This document shows positions 28,636 to 37,466 of a stretch of DNA of 64,000 nt, in pieces; position 1 is the stretch's first letter; each line of letters starts with the position of its first letter. The notes under the pieces are model-generated. The model was not told where the DNA came from and made no database searches. It saw only the letters and a program-made list of their open reading frames with translations. Origin of the DNA: Promicromonospora sukumoe (GTDB lineage: Bacteria; Actinomycetota; Actinomycetes; Actinomycetales; Cellulomonadaceae). The stretch lies in assembly GCF_014137995.1 (NCBI RefSeq), contig NZ_JACGWV010000003.1:682001-746000 (forward strand), in the 5' to 3' direction. Both the position numbers and the translations under genes were made by a program.

Positions 28636-29100
28636 ATGAGTCAACGCGTCGTCGCCTGGGGGCAGGAGCTCCGTGAGGTCCACCGGCGGCTGCGCGACGC
28701 CCTCGGCCTCGCGCGGTCCGCCGTCGAGGACGGCGGGTCCGGCCCGGCGGCGGCGCGCGACCTCCAGCTCTACTGCGTCGGCTTCTGCGCGGCGCTGACC
28801 GGGCACCACCGGGCCGAGGACGCGACGCTGTTCGACGTCGTGCTGGCGGCCGAGCCGGACCTCGCGCCCGTCGTCGCCGAGCTGAAGCGCGACCACTCCA
28901 TGCTGGACCACCTCCTGGGCGCACTGCAGCGCGCCGCGCTCTCGGGCGCGGACCGGGACGAGCTGCTGCGGCACCTCGACGGCATCGAGGCCGTCATGGA
29001 GACGCACTTCCGGTACGAGGAGAAGAAGATCGTGGCGCTGCTCGACGAGGCGGACCGCCCGGGGGCCGACCGGCAGGAATTGCTCGGCCCCCTGGCGTGA
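28636..29100 (+). CDS. Hemerythrin HHE-domain protein
   Basis: A 154-residue four-helix protein with the metal-ligand pattern of HHE domains: REVHRRLRDAL on helix A, TGHHRAEDATLF on helix B, LKRDHSMLDHLL on helix C and METHFRYEEKKIVALL on helix D. Such proteins bind a di-iron centre and are linked to oxygen, nitric oxide or iron-sulfur repair, but the role here is not determined. The ATG lies 11 nt after the nnr stop and has its own TAGGCT box, so it may be transcribed both with nnr and alone. Confidence 0.85.
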   Translation: MSQRVVAWGQELREVHRRLRDALGLARSAVEDGGSGPAAARDLQLYCVGFCAALTGHHRAEDATLFDVVLAAEPDLAPVVAELKRDHSMLDHLLGALQRAALSGADRDELLRHLDGIEAVMETHFRYEEKKIVALLDEADRPGADRQELLGPLA

Positions 29101-29121
29101 CGACGACGCCTCCGTCGAATT

Positions 29122-29151
29122 GGGCATTCCGGATTTATTTCCGGGATGCCC
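29122..29151 (+). terminator. Terminator after the hemerythrin-like gene
   Basis: GGGCATTCCGG (29122-29132) pairs with CCGGGATGCCC (29141-29151), one G-T wobble, loop ATTTATTT; it starts 21 nt after the stop. Confidence 0.75.
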
Positions 29152-29288
29152 GCCTTTATATCGCCTGTCCGAGGCGTGCCAGTTAGGGCCGTAATCTCCC
29201 GTATCACAGGTACGACCTGCGCGATTTACCTCTTGTCATAGACTCCCGACACGCTCCGATCAATATTCATGTAAGTCACGAAATTGGG

Positions 29289-31724
29289 GTGTGCGTGCCA
29301 TCTAGTTACGGGTCTTCCATGGCCATGTCCACGGCGTCGTCGGGGGCACGAGCAAGCCGGGCGGACAGCAGGGGGAGGGACCACGTGGTCCACGGGCGGG
29401 ACAGAGAGCTGCGGCTCATCGGGCACTTCGCGACAGACCTCGACCCGACGGTCCTGGTCGTGCGCGGGCTGAGCGGCATCGGCAAGACGGCGACGGTGAT
29501 CCGCGCCCTCAAGCAGGTCGGCGCGGGCTCGTCCGCGGTGCGCGTGGTCCGGCCGTGCTCGCCGCGGCCGTCGGCGCACGACCTCGAGAACAACCGCCGC
29601 ATCGACCTGTCGGCGTGGTCCGTGCCCGACCACCTGGAGCACGACACCGACTTCGACGCCTCGGGCTTCCTGCGCGCGGTGTCGGCCTGGGCAGGCAGCG
29701 GCACCGGGCCGCGCGTGCTCTTCGTCGACGACGTGGGCGTGCTGACCGCCGCACGCGCCCGCTGGCTGCAGCACCTCGCGGACGAGGCGTACGGGCAGGA
29801 CTGGCGCGTGATCGCCGCCGTGCGCAGCATCGCCGCCGAGCCCCTCTCCGACGACGTCGAGGTGCTCGAGCTGGGCCCGCTCGACCGGGGCTCCCTGCGC
29901 CGCGCGCTCGACATGGAGCTGAGCGTGCCGGTGGCGGCCGACGTCGTCGAGCAGCTCCGCTGGTGGAGCGCGGGCAACCCGCGGCTCGCGCTCGAGCTCG
30001 CCGGCGCCCTGAGCGGCGCCGAGCTGCGCGGGGACGCGTCCTGGACCGGGCCCGAGACCGCGGGCTCCGCCGCCCGGCGCGTCTACCGCGCCATGCTGGA
30101 CGGCCTGGACCCGGCGACGATGACCGCGCTCGCGGCCGCCCCGCTGGGCGCCGCCCCGCTCGGCGGCGCGGCACTGGCCCGCCGCGACGGCCGGACCGCC
30201 GTGCGGCACCCGCTGCTGGCCCTGATGTGCCGGGAGGCGCGCGGCACGGACGGCGAGAGCCGGGAGGCGCACCCCGAGCGCGACGTGACCGGAGCGCGCG
30301 CGACCGAGCGCATCCTCGACGGGCTGCACCTCGACGAGCTGCCGGCCCGCGCCTGGGCGGTCGTCGCGGCGACGCCCGGCCCCCGGCTCGCGGCGCGCGC
30401 CGTCGGGGTGTCCCTCATGACCGGACGCACCTGGATGGACCACCGCGACGGGGCCCTGGTGCCCGACGGCGTGGGGGCGGAGTGGACCGACCACCTCTGG
30501 TGGCGCGACCCCGCGGGCGTCCCCGCGGAGGCGCGCGCCGCAGGTGCCCGCGTGGCGGCGGCCCTGCTGCGCCTGGAGGGTACCGGCGAGCTGCCGGACC
30601 CCGAAGGGCTCCGCGCCGGCCTCCGGCTGCTCGGGCCCACGCCCGGCCAGGACTGGGTGGGCGTCGAGATCCAGGTGCACGCCCTGCTGATGCTGGGCGA
30701 CGTGGTGGGCGCACGCAGCCTGCTGGCCGACCACTCGGGGGCCGCGGCCGAGAGCACCGTCGCGGAGATCGTGGCGCGCGACCTCGCGGCGGCCCGCGTC
30801 GCCGCCTTCGACGGGCGGGCGGCCGACGTCCGGGCGCACCTCGCGCACGCGGCGGAGCTGCGCCCGTCGGTCGACGAGTGGCTGCCCGCCCGCGGGCTGC
30901 GCGCGGCGGCCGACGCCGTCGTCGACGGGACCCTTCCCGCCAGCACCATGCCGGCGCAGGCAGGCAGCTGGTCCGCCCGGGCGCTGGGCGAGTACGCCGC
31001 CGACCTCGGCGCCGCGCACCTCGTCGTCGGGCAGGCGGAGGGTGCCGTGGCGCTCCTGACCATCGCCCTGGAGCACTGTGCCTGGCCCTACCGGGGCCGC
31101 GTGCAGGTGCGCTGCGACCTCGTGGAGGCCGTCATGGCCTCCACGCCGCCCGGCCGCGTCGGGCCACGCATCGAGCGCCTGCTGGAACCGGTGGTGGCGC
31201 CCGAGGAGCGGTCGGCGGTCGACGTCGCCGCGGCCTGGTCCCGGCTGCAGGCGCTGCTGGCCGACGACGGGACGCCGTCGGCCGCCTTCGAGACCGCGCT
31301 GCACGCCGCGCCGGTGCCGATGTCGCCCTGGCAGCGCGTGCGCATGCTGGTCGCGTACGGCCGCTACGCCGTGACGCGCGGGGCCCGCACGACGGGCACC
31401 GCCCTGCTCGACGAGGCCCGGACGCTCGTCCGGCTGGCCGGGATGGCCGGCTGGCTGCGCGGCATCGACGTGTTCCTGGCCGAGACGGACGCGAACGGCG
31501 GGTCCGGCCCCGAGTGGGAGGTGCTCGGCAGGCACGAGCGCGAGATGGTCCGCCTCGCGGTGCACGGCGCGACCAACTCCCAGATCGCCCAGGCGACCTT
31601 CGTGTCCGAGCGGACCGTCGTGAACCGGCTGCGTCAGGCCTACACGACGCTCGGCATCCGGGACCGGCGGGACCTGGTCCGTCTCGCGGAGACGCGGCCG
31701 CCCGCCTGGCTCGCCGGCGGGTAG
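29289..31724 (+). CDS. Large ATP-binding LuxR-family transcriptional regulator
   Basis: An 811-residue regulator of the LAL/MalT-like type. The N-terminal P-loop is RGLSGIGKTATVIRAL (about residues 59-74), a Walker-B-like RVLFVDDVGVL follows near residue 140, then a long helical-repeat region, and the C-terminal LuxR helix-turn-helix (ERTVVNRLRQAYTTLGIRDR, within about 747-805). Ligand and targets are unknown. It lies just upstream of the surface-protein gene on the same strand, so it may control that locus. The start is uncertain: GTG 29289, GTG 29295 and ATG 29319/29325 are all possible; none has a clear ribosome-binding site. Confidence 0.85.
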   Translation: MCVPSSYGSSMAMSTASSGARASRADSRGRDHVVHGRDRELRLIGHFATDLDPTVLVVRGLSGIGKTATVIRALKQVGAGSSAVRVVRPCSPRPSAHDLENNRRIDLSAWSVPDHLEHDTDFDASGFLRAVSAWAGSGTGPRVLFVDDVGVLTAARARWLQHLADEAYGQDWRVIAAVRSIAAEPLSDDVEVLELGPLDRGSLRRALDMELSVPVAADVVEQLRWWSAGNPRLALELAGALSGAELRGDASWTGPETAGSAARRVYRAMLDGLDPATMTALAAAPLGAAPLGGAALARRDGRTAVRHPLLALMCREARGTDGESREAHPERDVTGARATERILDGLHLDELPARAWAVVAATPGPRLAARAVGVSLMTGRTWMDHRDGALVPDGVGAEWTDHLWWRDPAGVPAEARAAGARVAAALLRLEGTGELPDPEGLRAGLRLLGPTPGQDWVGVEIQVHALLMLGDVVGARSLLADHSGAAAESTVAEIVARDLAAARVAAFDGRAADVRAHLAHAAELRPSVDEWLPARGLRAAADAVVDGTLPASTMPAQAGSWSARALGEYAADLGAAHLVVGQAEGAVALLTIALEHCAWPYRGRVQVRCDLVEAVMASTPPGRVGPRIERLLEPVVAPEERSAVDVAAAWSRLQALLADDGTPSAAFETALHAAPVPMSPWQRVRMLVAYGRYAVTRGARTTGTALLDEARTLVRLAGMAGWLRGIDVFLAETDANGGSGPEWEVLGRHEREMVRLAVHGATNSQIAQATFVSERTVVNRLRQAYTTLGIRDRRDLVRLAETRPPAWLAGG

Positions 31725-32034
31725 CTTCCCGAGCGCAGGTTTTTCACCCGCTCGGGTGCGCGCTTTTCACCCGGCATTCCGGACGTAATTCGCTTCTCTC
31801 CGGCATTGTGCGTATGCCTTCCTCGGGCGCGCCTCGAAACGTATCGAGCGCACTTCCGGTTGCGTTCCGTTGCGTCAGCGCACGATTACCGCCCTGCCTG
31901 GCAGGAGCCTGAGAACCACTGTTCCCTGATGGCCGGGAGCCGGTGCGCCTCATGCCATCGCCCCGAGTTCCGGACGTGATCACGTACCGATCCGGACGCT
32001 TTTCTTAAGCGCGAATGTGGAGGAGTGAGTTCCG
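31725..32034 (+). other. 310-nt intergenic region before the surface-protein gene
   Basis: AT-richer than its surroundings. It holds a hairpin at its start (CCCGAGCG 31728-31735 with CGCTCGGG 31749-31756), probably the terminator of the LuxR gene. A GGAGGAG ribosome-binding site lies at its end (32019-32025). Short open frames here are not convincing genes. The promoter of the surface-protein gene should lie here, but no consensus pair stands out. Confidence 0.6.
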
Positions 32035-34995
32035 TTGAACCCAACGCAAGTACCGTCACGCCGTCGAAGGGGTGGCCTCGTACTGCGCCGATCTCTGGTG
32101 ACGGTTGCGGCCTCGGCCCTCGTGGTGACCACCACGGGTCTGCCGGCGGTCGCCGCCGTGGACAGCTACCCGGACGAGCCGTCGGAGGCCGCTGCTAGCG
32201 TCCTCGACTCGACGCTCTTCCAGGAAGCCCTGGCAGCAGCTGCCTACTCGGAGGCCGGCTCGGTCTCCAACCCCGGTCCGAACGAGGGCAACCTCAACGT
32301 CGAGCTGCTCGGCTCGGAACTGGTTCACCTGGGTGACGTCGAGGTCCGCCTCGACGAGATCCTGGACTTCGGTCAGCTCGGTGCGCTGGCCAGCCGGAGC
32401 GAGGCCTCGGGCCCGCTCGACGCCCACGCGATCTCCGGCCTGGCCGGTGCGGACGGCGGCGTCACCCTGGACGGCGAGACCGAGGACTTCGGCAAGGCGA
32501 CCGTGGACGTGCTGTCCGTGGCCCGTCTGCTGGGCGTCGACGGCCTCACCGACGAGATCGTCGACCAGCTCCTGCTGGAGGCAGGCGCCGGAGCGGCCGA
32601 GGTCAAGGCCGAGGACGGCGTGCTCCTGGACCAGGACGGCGTGGGTGGCCCCGGCCAGTACCGCGTGGCCGACCTGGACCTCACGCTGCACTCGCCCGTC
32701 ATCGAGGACGCTGCCTCGTCGATCTACGACATCGGCGGCACCATCGACACGACCGTCGAGGACCTCATCAACGAGAACCTCGACGACAGCGCCCTGACGG
32801 GCCTGTTCGACGCGATCCCGGGCGTCCCGACGCCGTCGATCACCGTCGACAGCAACATGCAGGAGAACCTGTTCCAGTCGGTCGTGGGTGAGCCGATCAC
32901 CTCGAAGAACCAGCTCATCACGATCGACCTGTCGACCGGCCAGCTCGAGGTCCACCTCGACAAGCTCGTCGACGGCCCGAACGAGGGTGGCATCAACGCG
33001 CTCGACCCGAACACCGAGCTCATCGACGACACGACCTACCCGCTGATCGCGGAGACCGTGCACGAGCTGATGCAGGAAGTCACCAACATCCTCATCGGCG
33101 CGATCGAGGACTCGCTGAACTCGGTGACGATCAACATCGCCTTCACCGACGAGAGCCCGCTGGGCAACCTCGACGTCTCGTGGTCGCTGCCGCTGGCCGA
33201 CGCCGTGAACGGCAACTTCCCCGAGGCCGTGAACAACAGCACGGGCACGATGGCCCCGGTCGCCGAGCTCCTGGTCGGCACGATCAACACGGTGGGCCCG
33301 GCCCTGGCGCCGATCCTCGCCCCGGTCTACGACCTGCTGATCAGCGACGAGGGTGACAACATCTTCGAGCTGCTCATCAACGACCTGAAGACCGACGCCA
33401 TCACGGCGCCGATCCGCGAGCTGCTCTCGCCGGTGTTCGACGTCCTCTCCGAGGTCCTCTCGATCACCATCAACCGTCAGGTCACCACCGAGGGCGTCTC
33501 CCCGACCTCCACCAAGGCCGAGGTCGCCGAGACCTCGTTCGAGCTGTCGGCGCTGAGCATCGCGCTCCTGCCGGCCAACGAGGTCGCACGCATCGACCTG
33601 GGCAACGCCGCCGTCCGCTTCGGTGGCGACGACGGTGGCTCGGGCGAGATCGACCCGACCCTGACCGTGAACCCCGTCTCTGTCGCTCCGGGTCAGTCGA
33701 CCGTCGCGACCGGTGAGGGCTACACGCCGGACTCGACCGCCACGGTCCAGCTCGTCGACCCCGAGGGCAACCCCGTGGGCGACGCGATCGCCGTCGACAC
33801 CGACTCCGAGGGTGGCTTCACCACCCCCGTGCCGGTGCCGGACGACGCCGAGCTCGGCGACTACACGGTCGTCGGCACCGACGACACGACCGGTGAGGCC
33901 GCTGAGGCCCCGCTCGCCGTGATCGCCGGCTCCGAGGTCTGCGCCATGGACCCGACGCTGACCGTCGTCCCGGGCGAGGCCTACCCGGGTGACACCGTCT
34001 CCGTCATCGGCCAGGGCTTCCCGGCCGGCGTCCCGGTCGTCGTGCAGCTGCGCGACGCCGAGGGCAACCCGGTGGGCGACGCCGTCACGGTCACCCCGGA
34101 CGAGGCTTGCGGCTTCATCACGGACCTGACCGTCCCCGAGGACGCCGAGCCCGGCGACCACGTGGTCGAGGCAGAGCCCGAGGACGGCAGCGACGGTGCT
34201 GAGGCGCCGCTCGAGATCCTCAACCCGGACACCAACCCGGAGTGCACCAACCCGGCCATCACGGCCGACCCGACCGTCGTCGAGGCGGGCGCCGAGGTCC
34301 AGGTCACCGGCACCGGCTTCCCGGCCGGCGCGAACGTGGTCGTCCAGCTCTTCGACACCGAGGGCAACAAGGTCGGTGGCCCCGTCACCGTGCTGGTGGA
34401 CGAGGACTGCGGCTTCACCACCCCGATCACCGTCCCCGAGGACACCGAGCCCGGTGTCATCATCGTGGACGCGCAGCCGGACGACGGCAGCGAGGGCGCT
34501 CAGACCCCGATCGTGGTCACCGAGAACACCGGTGGCACCGGTCGCGACCTGACGGCCTCCTTCGAGAAGCCGACCGTCCAGCAGGGCGAGGAGCAGACGT
34601 TCTACGCGTCGGGCTTCGAGCCGGGCGAGCAGGTCGTGGGCGTCATCAACTCGACCTCCTTCGCGCTGCAGGCCCAGGCCGCTGACGCCGAGGGCAACGT
34701 CGAGTGGACCTTCACGGTCGACGAGAAGCTGGACCTGGGCGAGCACCAGGGCATCGCCGTCAGCCTCGAGCAGGGCGACTCCGCGTCGGCCACCTTCGAG
34801 GTCGTCGCCACTGCCGGTGGCGCTGACAACGGTGACGGTGGCCTCGCCGCCACCGGTGCGAACGTCGGGATCCTGATCGGTGCCACCGTGCTGCTGCTCG
34901 GTGCCGGTGCCGTCATGATCAAGCGTCGCCGCGAGATCAGCCAGGCCTTCGCGACCGCGATGGGCCGCATGTCCGACGACTCGAAGTCCGTCTGA
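32035..34995 (+). CDS. Choice-of-anchor G family surface protein, LAxTG-anchored
   Basis: A 986-residue exported protein. Residues 1-41 are a signal peptide (Arg-rich start, hydrophobic SLVTVAASALVVTTTG, likely cut after AVAA). Residues about 42-535 form the choice-of-anchor G region. Three Ig-like repeats of about 97 residues follow (starting near 540, 638 and 739; each has a GxGF/GEGY turn, a VQL strand and VPDDAE/VPEDxE), then a fourth, divergent one near 836. The sorting signal LAATG (937-941), a hydrophobic helix and KRRR fit a class E sortase substrate; the 25-residue tail beyond is long for this class. The TTG start is fixed by GGAGGAG 9 nt upstream. Codon choice resembles that of the ribosomal genes, suggesting high expression. 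Confidence 0.88.
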   Translation: MNPTQVPSRRRRGGLVLRRSLVTVAASALVVTTTGLPAVAAVDSYPDEPSEAAASVLDSTLFQEALAAAAYSEAGSVSNPGPNEGNLNVELLGSELVHLGDVEVRLDEILDFGQLGALASRSEASGPLDAHAISGLAGADGGVTLDGETEDFGKATVDVLSVARLLGVDGLTDEIVDQLLLEAGAGAAEVKAEDGVLLDQDGVGGPGQYRVADLDLTLHSPVIEDAASSIYDIGGTIDTTVEDLINENLDDSALTGLFDAIPGVPTPSITVDSNMQENLFQSVVGEPITSKNQLITIDLSTGQLEVHLDKLVDGPNEGGINALDPNTELIDDTTYPLIAETVHELMQEVTNILIGAIEDSLNSVTINIAFTDESPLGNLDVSWSLPLADAVNGNFPEAVNNSTGTMAPVAELLVGTINTVGPALAPILAPVYDLLISDEGDNIFELLINDLKTDAITAPIRELLSPVFDVLSEVLSITINRQVTTEGVSPTSTKAEVAETSFELSALSIALLPANEVARIDLGNAAVRFGGDDGGSGEIDPTLTVNPVSVAPGQSTVATGEGYTPDSTATVQLVDPEGNPVGDAIAVDTDSEGGFTTPVPVPDDAELGDYTVVGTDDTTGEAAEAPLAVIAGSEVCAMDPTLTVVPGEAYPGDTVSVIGQGFPAGVPVVVQLRDAEGNPVGDAVTVTPDEACGFITDLTVPEDAEPGDHVVEAEPEDGSDGAEAPLEILNPDTNPECTNPAITADPTVVEAGAEVQVTGTGFPAGANVVVQLFDTEGNKVGGPVTVLVDEDCGFTTPITVPEDTEPGVIIVDAQPDDGSEGAQTPIVVTENTGGTGRDLTASFEKPTVQQGEEQTFYASGFEPGEQVVGVINSTSFALQAQAADAEGNVEWTFTVDEKLDLGEHQGIAVSLEQGDSASATFEVVATAGGADNGDGGLAATGANVGILIGATVLLLGAGAVMIKRRREISQAFATAMGRMSDDSKSV

Positions 34996-35053
34996 CGGGC
35001 CTGAGTCTCTGACGTAGCAAGCGGGCGCAGCAGCCAGGCGCCCGAAGCGGTAA

Positions 35054-35091
35054 GACCGGCCCGGTGCGACATCCGTCGCACCGGGCCGGTC
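35054..35091 (+). terminator. Terminator after the surface-protein gene
   Basis: Perfect 17-bp stem (35054-35070 with 35075-35091, GACCGGCCCGGTGCGAC and its complement), loop ATCC, then CTTTCT. It is the most classical terminator in the window. Confidence 0.9.
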
Positions 35092-35101
35092 CTTTCTGAC
35101 C

Positions 35102-35144
35102 AGGGCCCGCAGGGGGCCGATCTGACAGGGCCCGCAGGGGGCCG
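35102..35144 (+). repeat. Tandem direct repeat before the amine-oxidase-like gene
   Basis: AGGGCCCGCAGGGGGCCG occurs twice (35102-35119 and 35127-35144), each preceded by TGAC, giving a 25-nt period. Each unit can fold on itself (GGCCC/GGGCC). It lies between the terminator and GTG 35168. Confidence 0.8.
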
Positions 35145-35167
35145 GACTGCAAGGGGGAGGGGGAGCC

Positions 35168-36544
35168 GTGTCCGAGATCTCGTCGAGACGGAGGCTGATC
35201 CCGGCGGTCGTCGCGGCGGCCGCCATCATTGCGCTCGTCGTGGCCGCGATCATGGTCGTGGAACAGGCGCTGCCGGCCGCACCGGCGCCGCGGGGCGACG
35301 ACACGCGGGTGTCGGGCAGCGCGCGCGTGGAGTGCGACGAGAACGAGCCGCTCGCGCAGGAGCTGCTCAGCGGCTCCACGTGGACCATGTGCTGGCGCGT
35401 CGACGCCAGCCGCGGGCTGGTGCTGGAGGACGTGCACTTCACGCCCGCCGGCGAGGAGCCGGTGCAGGTGCTCGCGGAGCTGTCCATCGGCCAGCTCGAG
35501 GTGCCCTACGACACCGGGCTGCGCAACACCGAGGACATCACCACCCAGGGCTTCGGCGGCAGCCACATCATGACGCTCACCGAGCCGGAGTGCCTGGGCG
35601 AGCGCCTCGAGACCTACGTGCCGAAGATCGGCGACGGCTCGGTGGGCGGGGGCGGCGAGCGCCGCGCCGTGCTCTGCCAGGAGGTGGTCGACGGCGGGAT
35701 CGCGTACCGCAGCAGCGACACGACGGGCACCGAGGTGGCCCGCCGCACGGACCTGCGGCTCGCGACGATCTCGAAGGTGGGCTGGTACGAGTACGTCAGC
35801 CAGTACACGTTCGGGGGCGACGGCAGCATCCGGTCCGACCTGGGCGCGACCGGGGACCTGTCGCCCGAGGACTACGGGGACGACCCCGCGCACGGCTGGC
35901 CGGTGGGTCCCGGCGACACGGACTACGCCACCAGCCACTCGCACAACGCGGTCTGGCGCGTGCACTGGGCGCTCGGCGGCCAGGGCGGCCAGGTGGTGGA
36001 GCAGTACGACGCCGCGCCCACCGGCGAGGTGGGCCCGCGGGCGCCCCTGGTCGAGGGTGAGCTGACCCGGATCCCGCGCGAGGGCACGGCCACGGCCGCC
36101 GACCGCCGCTGGTGGCGGGTGGTGAACCCCGAGGTGCTCAACGAGGACGGGCACCCCATCTCCTACCAGGTCGAGCTGGGTGCGACGACGCCCTTCCAGC
36201 TCACCCAGGACCACGGCCACGACGCCCCGGCGGGTGGCGACGACGGCGGGTACGCCATGGCGTTCACGGAGGCGGACGACTGCCAGCTCTACGCCACCTC
36301 CAACAAGGAGGGGACGTGCGGGTCGGGCGTGCTCGACTTCGCGCAGGACGAGGCGGAGCTGTCCGACGTCGTCACGTGGATCGCCGTCGGCTTCCACCAC
36401 GTGGCGCGCGACGAGGACCAGAGCCCGATGGAGATGCACTGGCAGGGGTTCACGCTGACGCCGCGGGACCTGACGGCGCAGCGGGTGGACCCGCCGTCGG
36501 CCCGCGAGGACGTGAACGGCAACCCGGCGCACCAGACCCACTGA
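35168..36544 (+). CDS. Secreted copper-amine-oxidase catalytic-domain homologue
   Basis: A 458-residue exported or membrane-anchored protein: residues 11-33 are hydrophobic after RRR. The rest follows the catalytic domain of copper amine oxidases in order: GLVLEDVHF (83-91), AELSIGQLEVPY (103-114), ECLGE (141-145), VGWYEYVSQY then GGDGSI (204-221), HSHNAVWRVHWAL (257-269) and WIAVGFHHVARDEDQSPMEM (404-423). In known enzymes these hold the TPQ tyrosine (here Y207; the preceding Asn is Trp206), the HxH copper pair (H257, H259) and the third ligand (H411). D115 may be the base. The N2/N3 domains are absent. Activity is uncertain; assignment is by motif order only. GTG 35168 follows GGGGGAGGGGGAG. 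Confidence 0.7.
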   Translation: MSEISSRRRLIPAVVAAAAIIALVVAAIMVVEQALPAAPAPRGDDTRVSGSARVECDENEPLAQELLSGSTWTMCWRVDASRGLVLEDVHFTPAGEEPVQVLAELSIGQLEVPYDTGLRNTEDITTQGFGGSHIMTLTEPECLGERLETYVPKIGDGSVGGGGERRAVLCQEVVDGGIAYRSSDTTGTEVARRTDLRLATISKVGWYEYVSQYTFGGDGSIRSDLGATGDLSPEDYGDDPAHGWPVGPGDTDYATSHSHNAVWRVHWALGGQGGQVVEQYDAAPTGEVGPRAPLVEGELTRIPREGTATAADRRWWRVVNPEVLNEDGHPISYQVELGATTPFQLTQDHGHDAPAGGDDGGYAMAFTEADDCQLYATSNKEGTCGSGVLDFAQDEAELSDVVTWIAVGFHHVARDEDQSPMEMHWQGFTLTPRDLTAQRVDPPSAREDVNGNPAHQTH

Positions 36545-36579
36545 CCCGCCGTCTCCCTCCCGCCGAGTCAGCCGGGTGG

Positions 36580-37341
36580 TCAGGCTTTTCGGGCCTCGAC
36601 CAGGGTGCGGCGGCTGTGGCAGACGAAGGACCCGTGCTCCGCGATGTGGTCGTACAGGGCGCGGAGGCGGTCGCGGTAGCGCTCGACGTCGAAGTCGGGC
36701 ACGGTCCACAGCACCTTGCGCAGGAAGTGCACCACCGCGGCCAGGTCGAGGAACTCCACCCGGGTCAGCGTGTCCCGCAGCCCCACGACCTCGAACCCCG
36801 CCCCGGACACCCGGGCGCGCAGCCGGCCGAGGTAGGCGGCGTCGTCGTCCGCCTGCGGCCCCATCAGGAACTCGTACAGCGCGCGGTTGGAGCCGGCGCC
36901 CACCTCCTGGACCAGCAGTGTGCCCCCGGGCGCCAGCACGCGCGCCGCCTCGGCGTACGGGAACGAGACCGGGTGCCGGCTCATGACGTGGTCGAACGTG
37001 CCGTCGTCGAAGGGGAGCGGGGCGCCGGCGCCGTCGACCATGCTCACCGCGCCGCCGAACGGCTCCAGCGCGGCCGACGCGAGCGCGTGGTTGGGCGCCC
37101 AGGCCTCGGTGGCGCACACGACGCCGGGCACACGGGCCGCCCGGGAGAGGGCCTCCGCGAAGACCTCGCCGCCGCCCGTGTCGACGTCGAGCACGGCGTC
37201 CGCCCGGCCCAGGCGCTCGCCCGACAGCCGCACGTAGCCCCACCCCGGGCGCTCCTCGGTGGCCCGGCCCGCGAACCAGGAGAAGTCCCAGCCGTCGGTG
37301 GGGACGGCGACTCCTTCCGCGACCTGCTCCTCGAACCTCAT
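36580..37341 (-). CDS. Class I SAM-dependent methyltransferase
   Basis: A 253-residue UbiE/Methyltransf_11-type enzyme. The SAM-binding motif I reads AVLDVDTGGGEVFAEAL (DxxTGGGE), followed by LPFDDGTFDHVMSRHPVSF and ARVLAPGGTLLVQEVG. The substrate is unknown. The start MRFEEQVAEG at 37339-37341 has a TACGTT box 7 nt upstream (37349-37354), suggesting a leaderless transcript. It converges on the amine-oxidase-like gene. Confidence 0.85.
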   Translation of the reverse strand: MRFEEQVAEGVAVPTDGWDFSWFAGRATEERPGWGYVRLSGERLGRADAVLDVDTGGGEVFAEALSRAARVPGVVCATEAWAPNHALASAALEPFGGAVSMVDGAGAPLPFDDGTFDHVMSRHPVSFPYAEAARVLAPGGTLLVQEVGAGSNRALYEFLMGPQADDDAAYLGRLRARVSGAGFEVVGLRDTLTRVEFLDLAAVVHFLRKVLWTVPDFDVERYRDRLRALYDHIAEHGSFVCHSRRTLVEARKA

Positions 37342-37348
37342 GCCGTCG

Positions 37349-37354
37349 AACGTA
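37349..37354 (-). promoter_or_regulatory. -10 box of a leaderless start (methyltransferase)
   Basis: TACGTT on the minus strand ends 7 nt before the ATG at 37341. Confidence 0.45.
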
Positions 37355-37466
37355 GCCCGGGGGATCCCCCGCCCACCAGCGGATATCCCCCGACCGGGGG
37401 AGGGGCGGCACGGTGGGCCGACGGGAGTGTGGAGGCACACCGCACGACCGACCGGAGGGAACCGTC

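Noticed and set aside
31744..31983. A 79-codon minus-strand frame in the gap before the surface-protein gene
   Set aside because: No ribosome-binding site, mixed composition, and third-position G/C is not raised as in real genes here.
32056..35487. A 1143-codon open frame on the minus strand opposite the surface-protein gene
   Set aside because: Its composition is an Arg/Asp/Val/Gly/Leu mixture created by the codon bias of the plus-strand gene; there is no domain and no start region.
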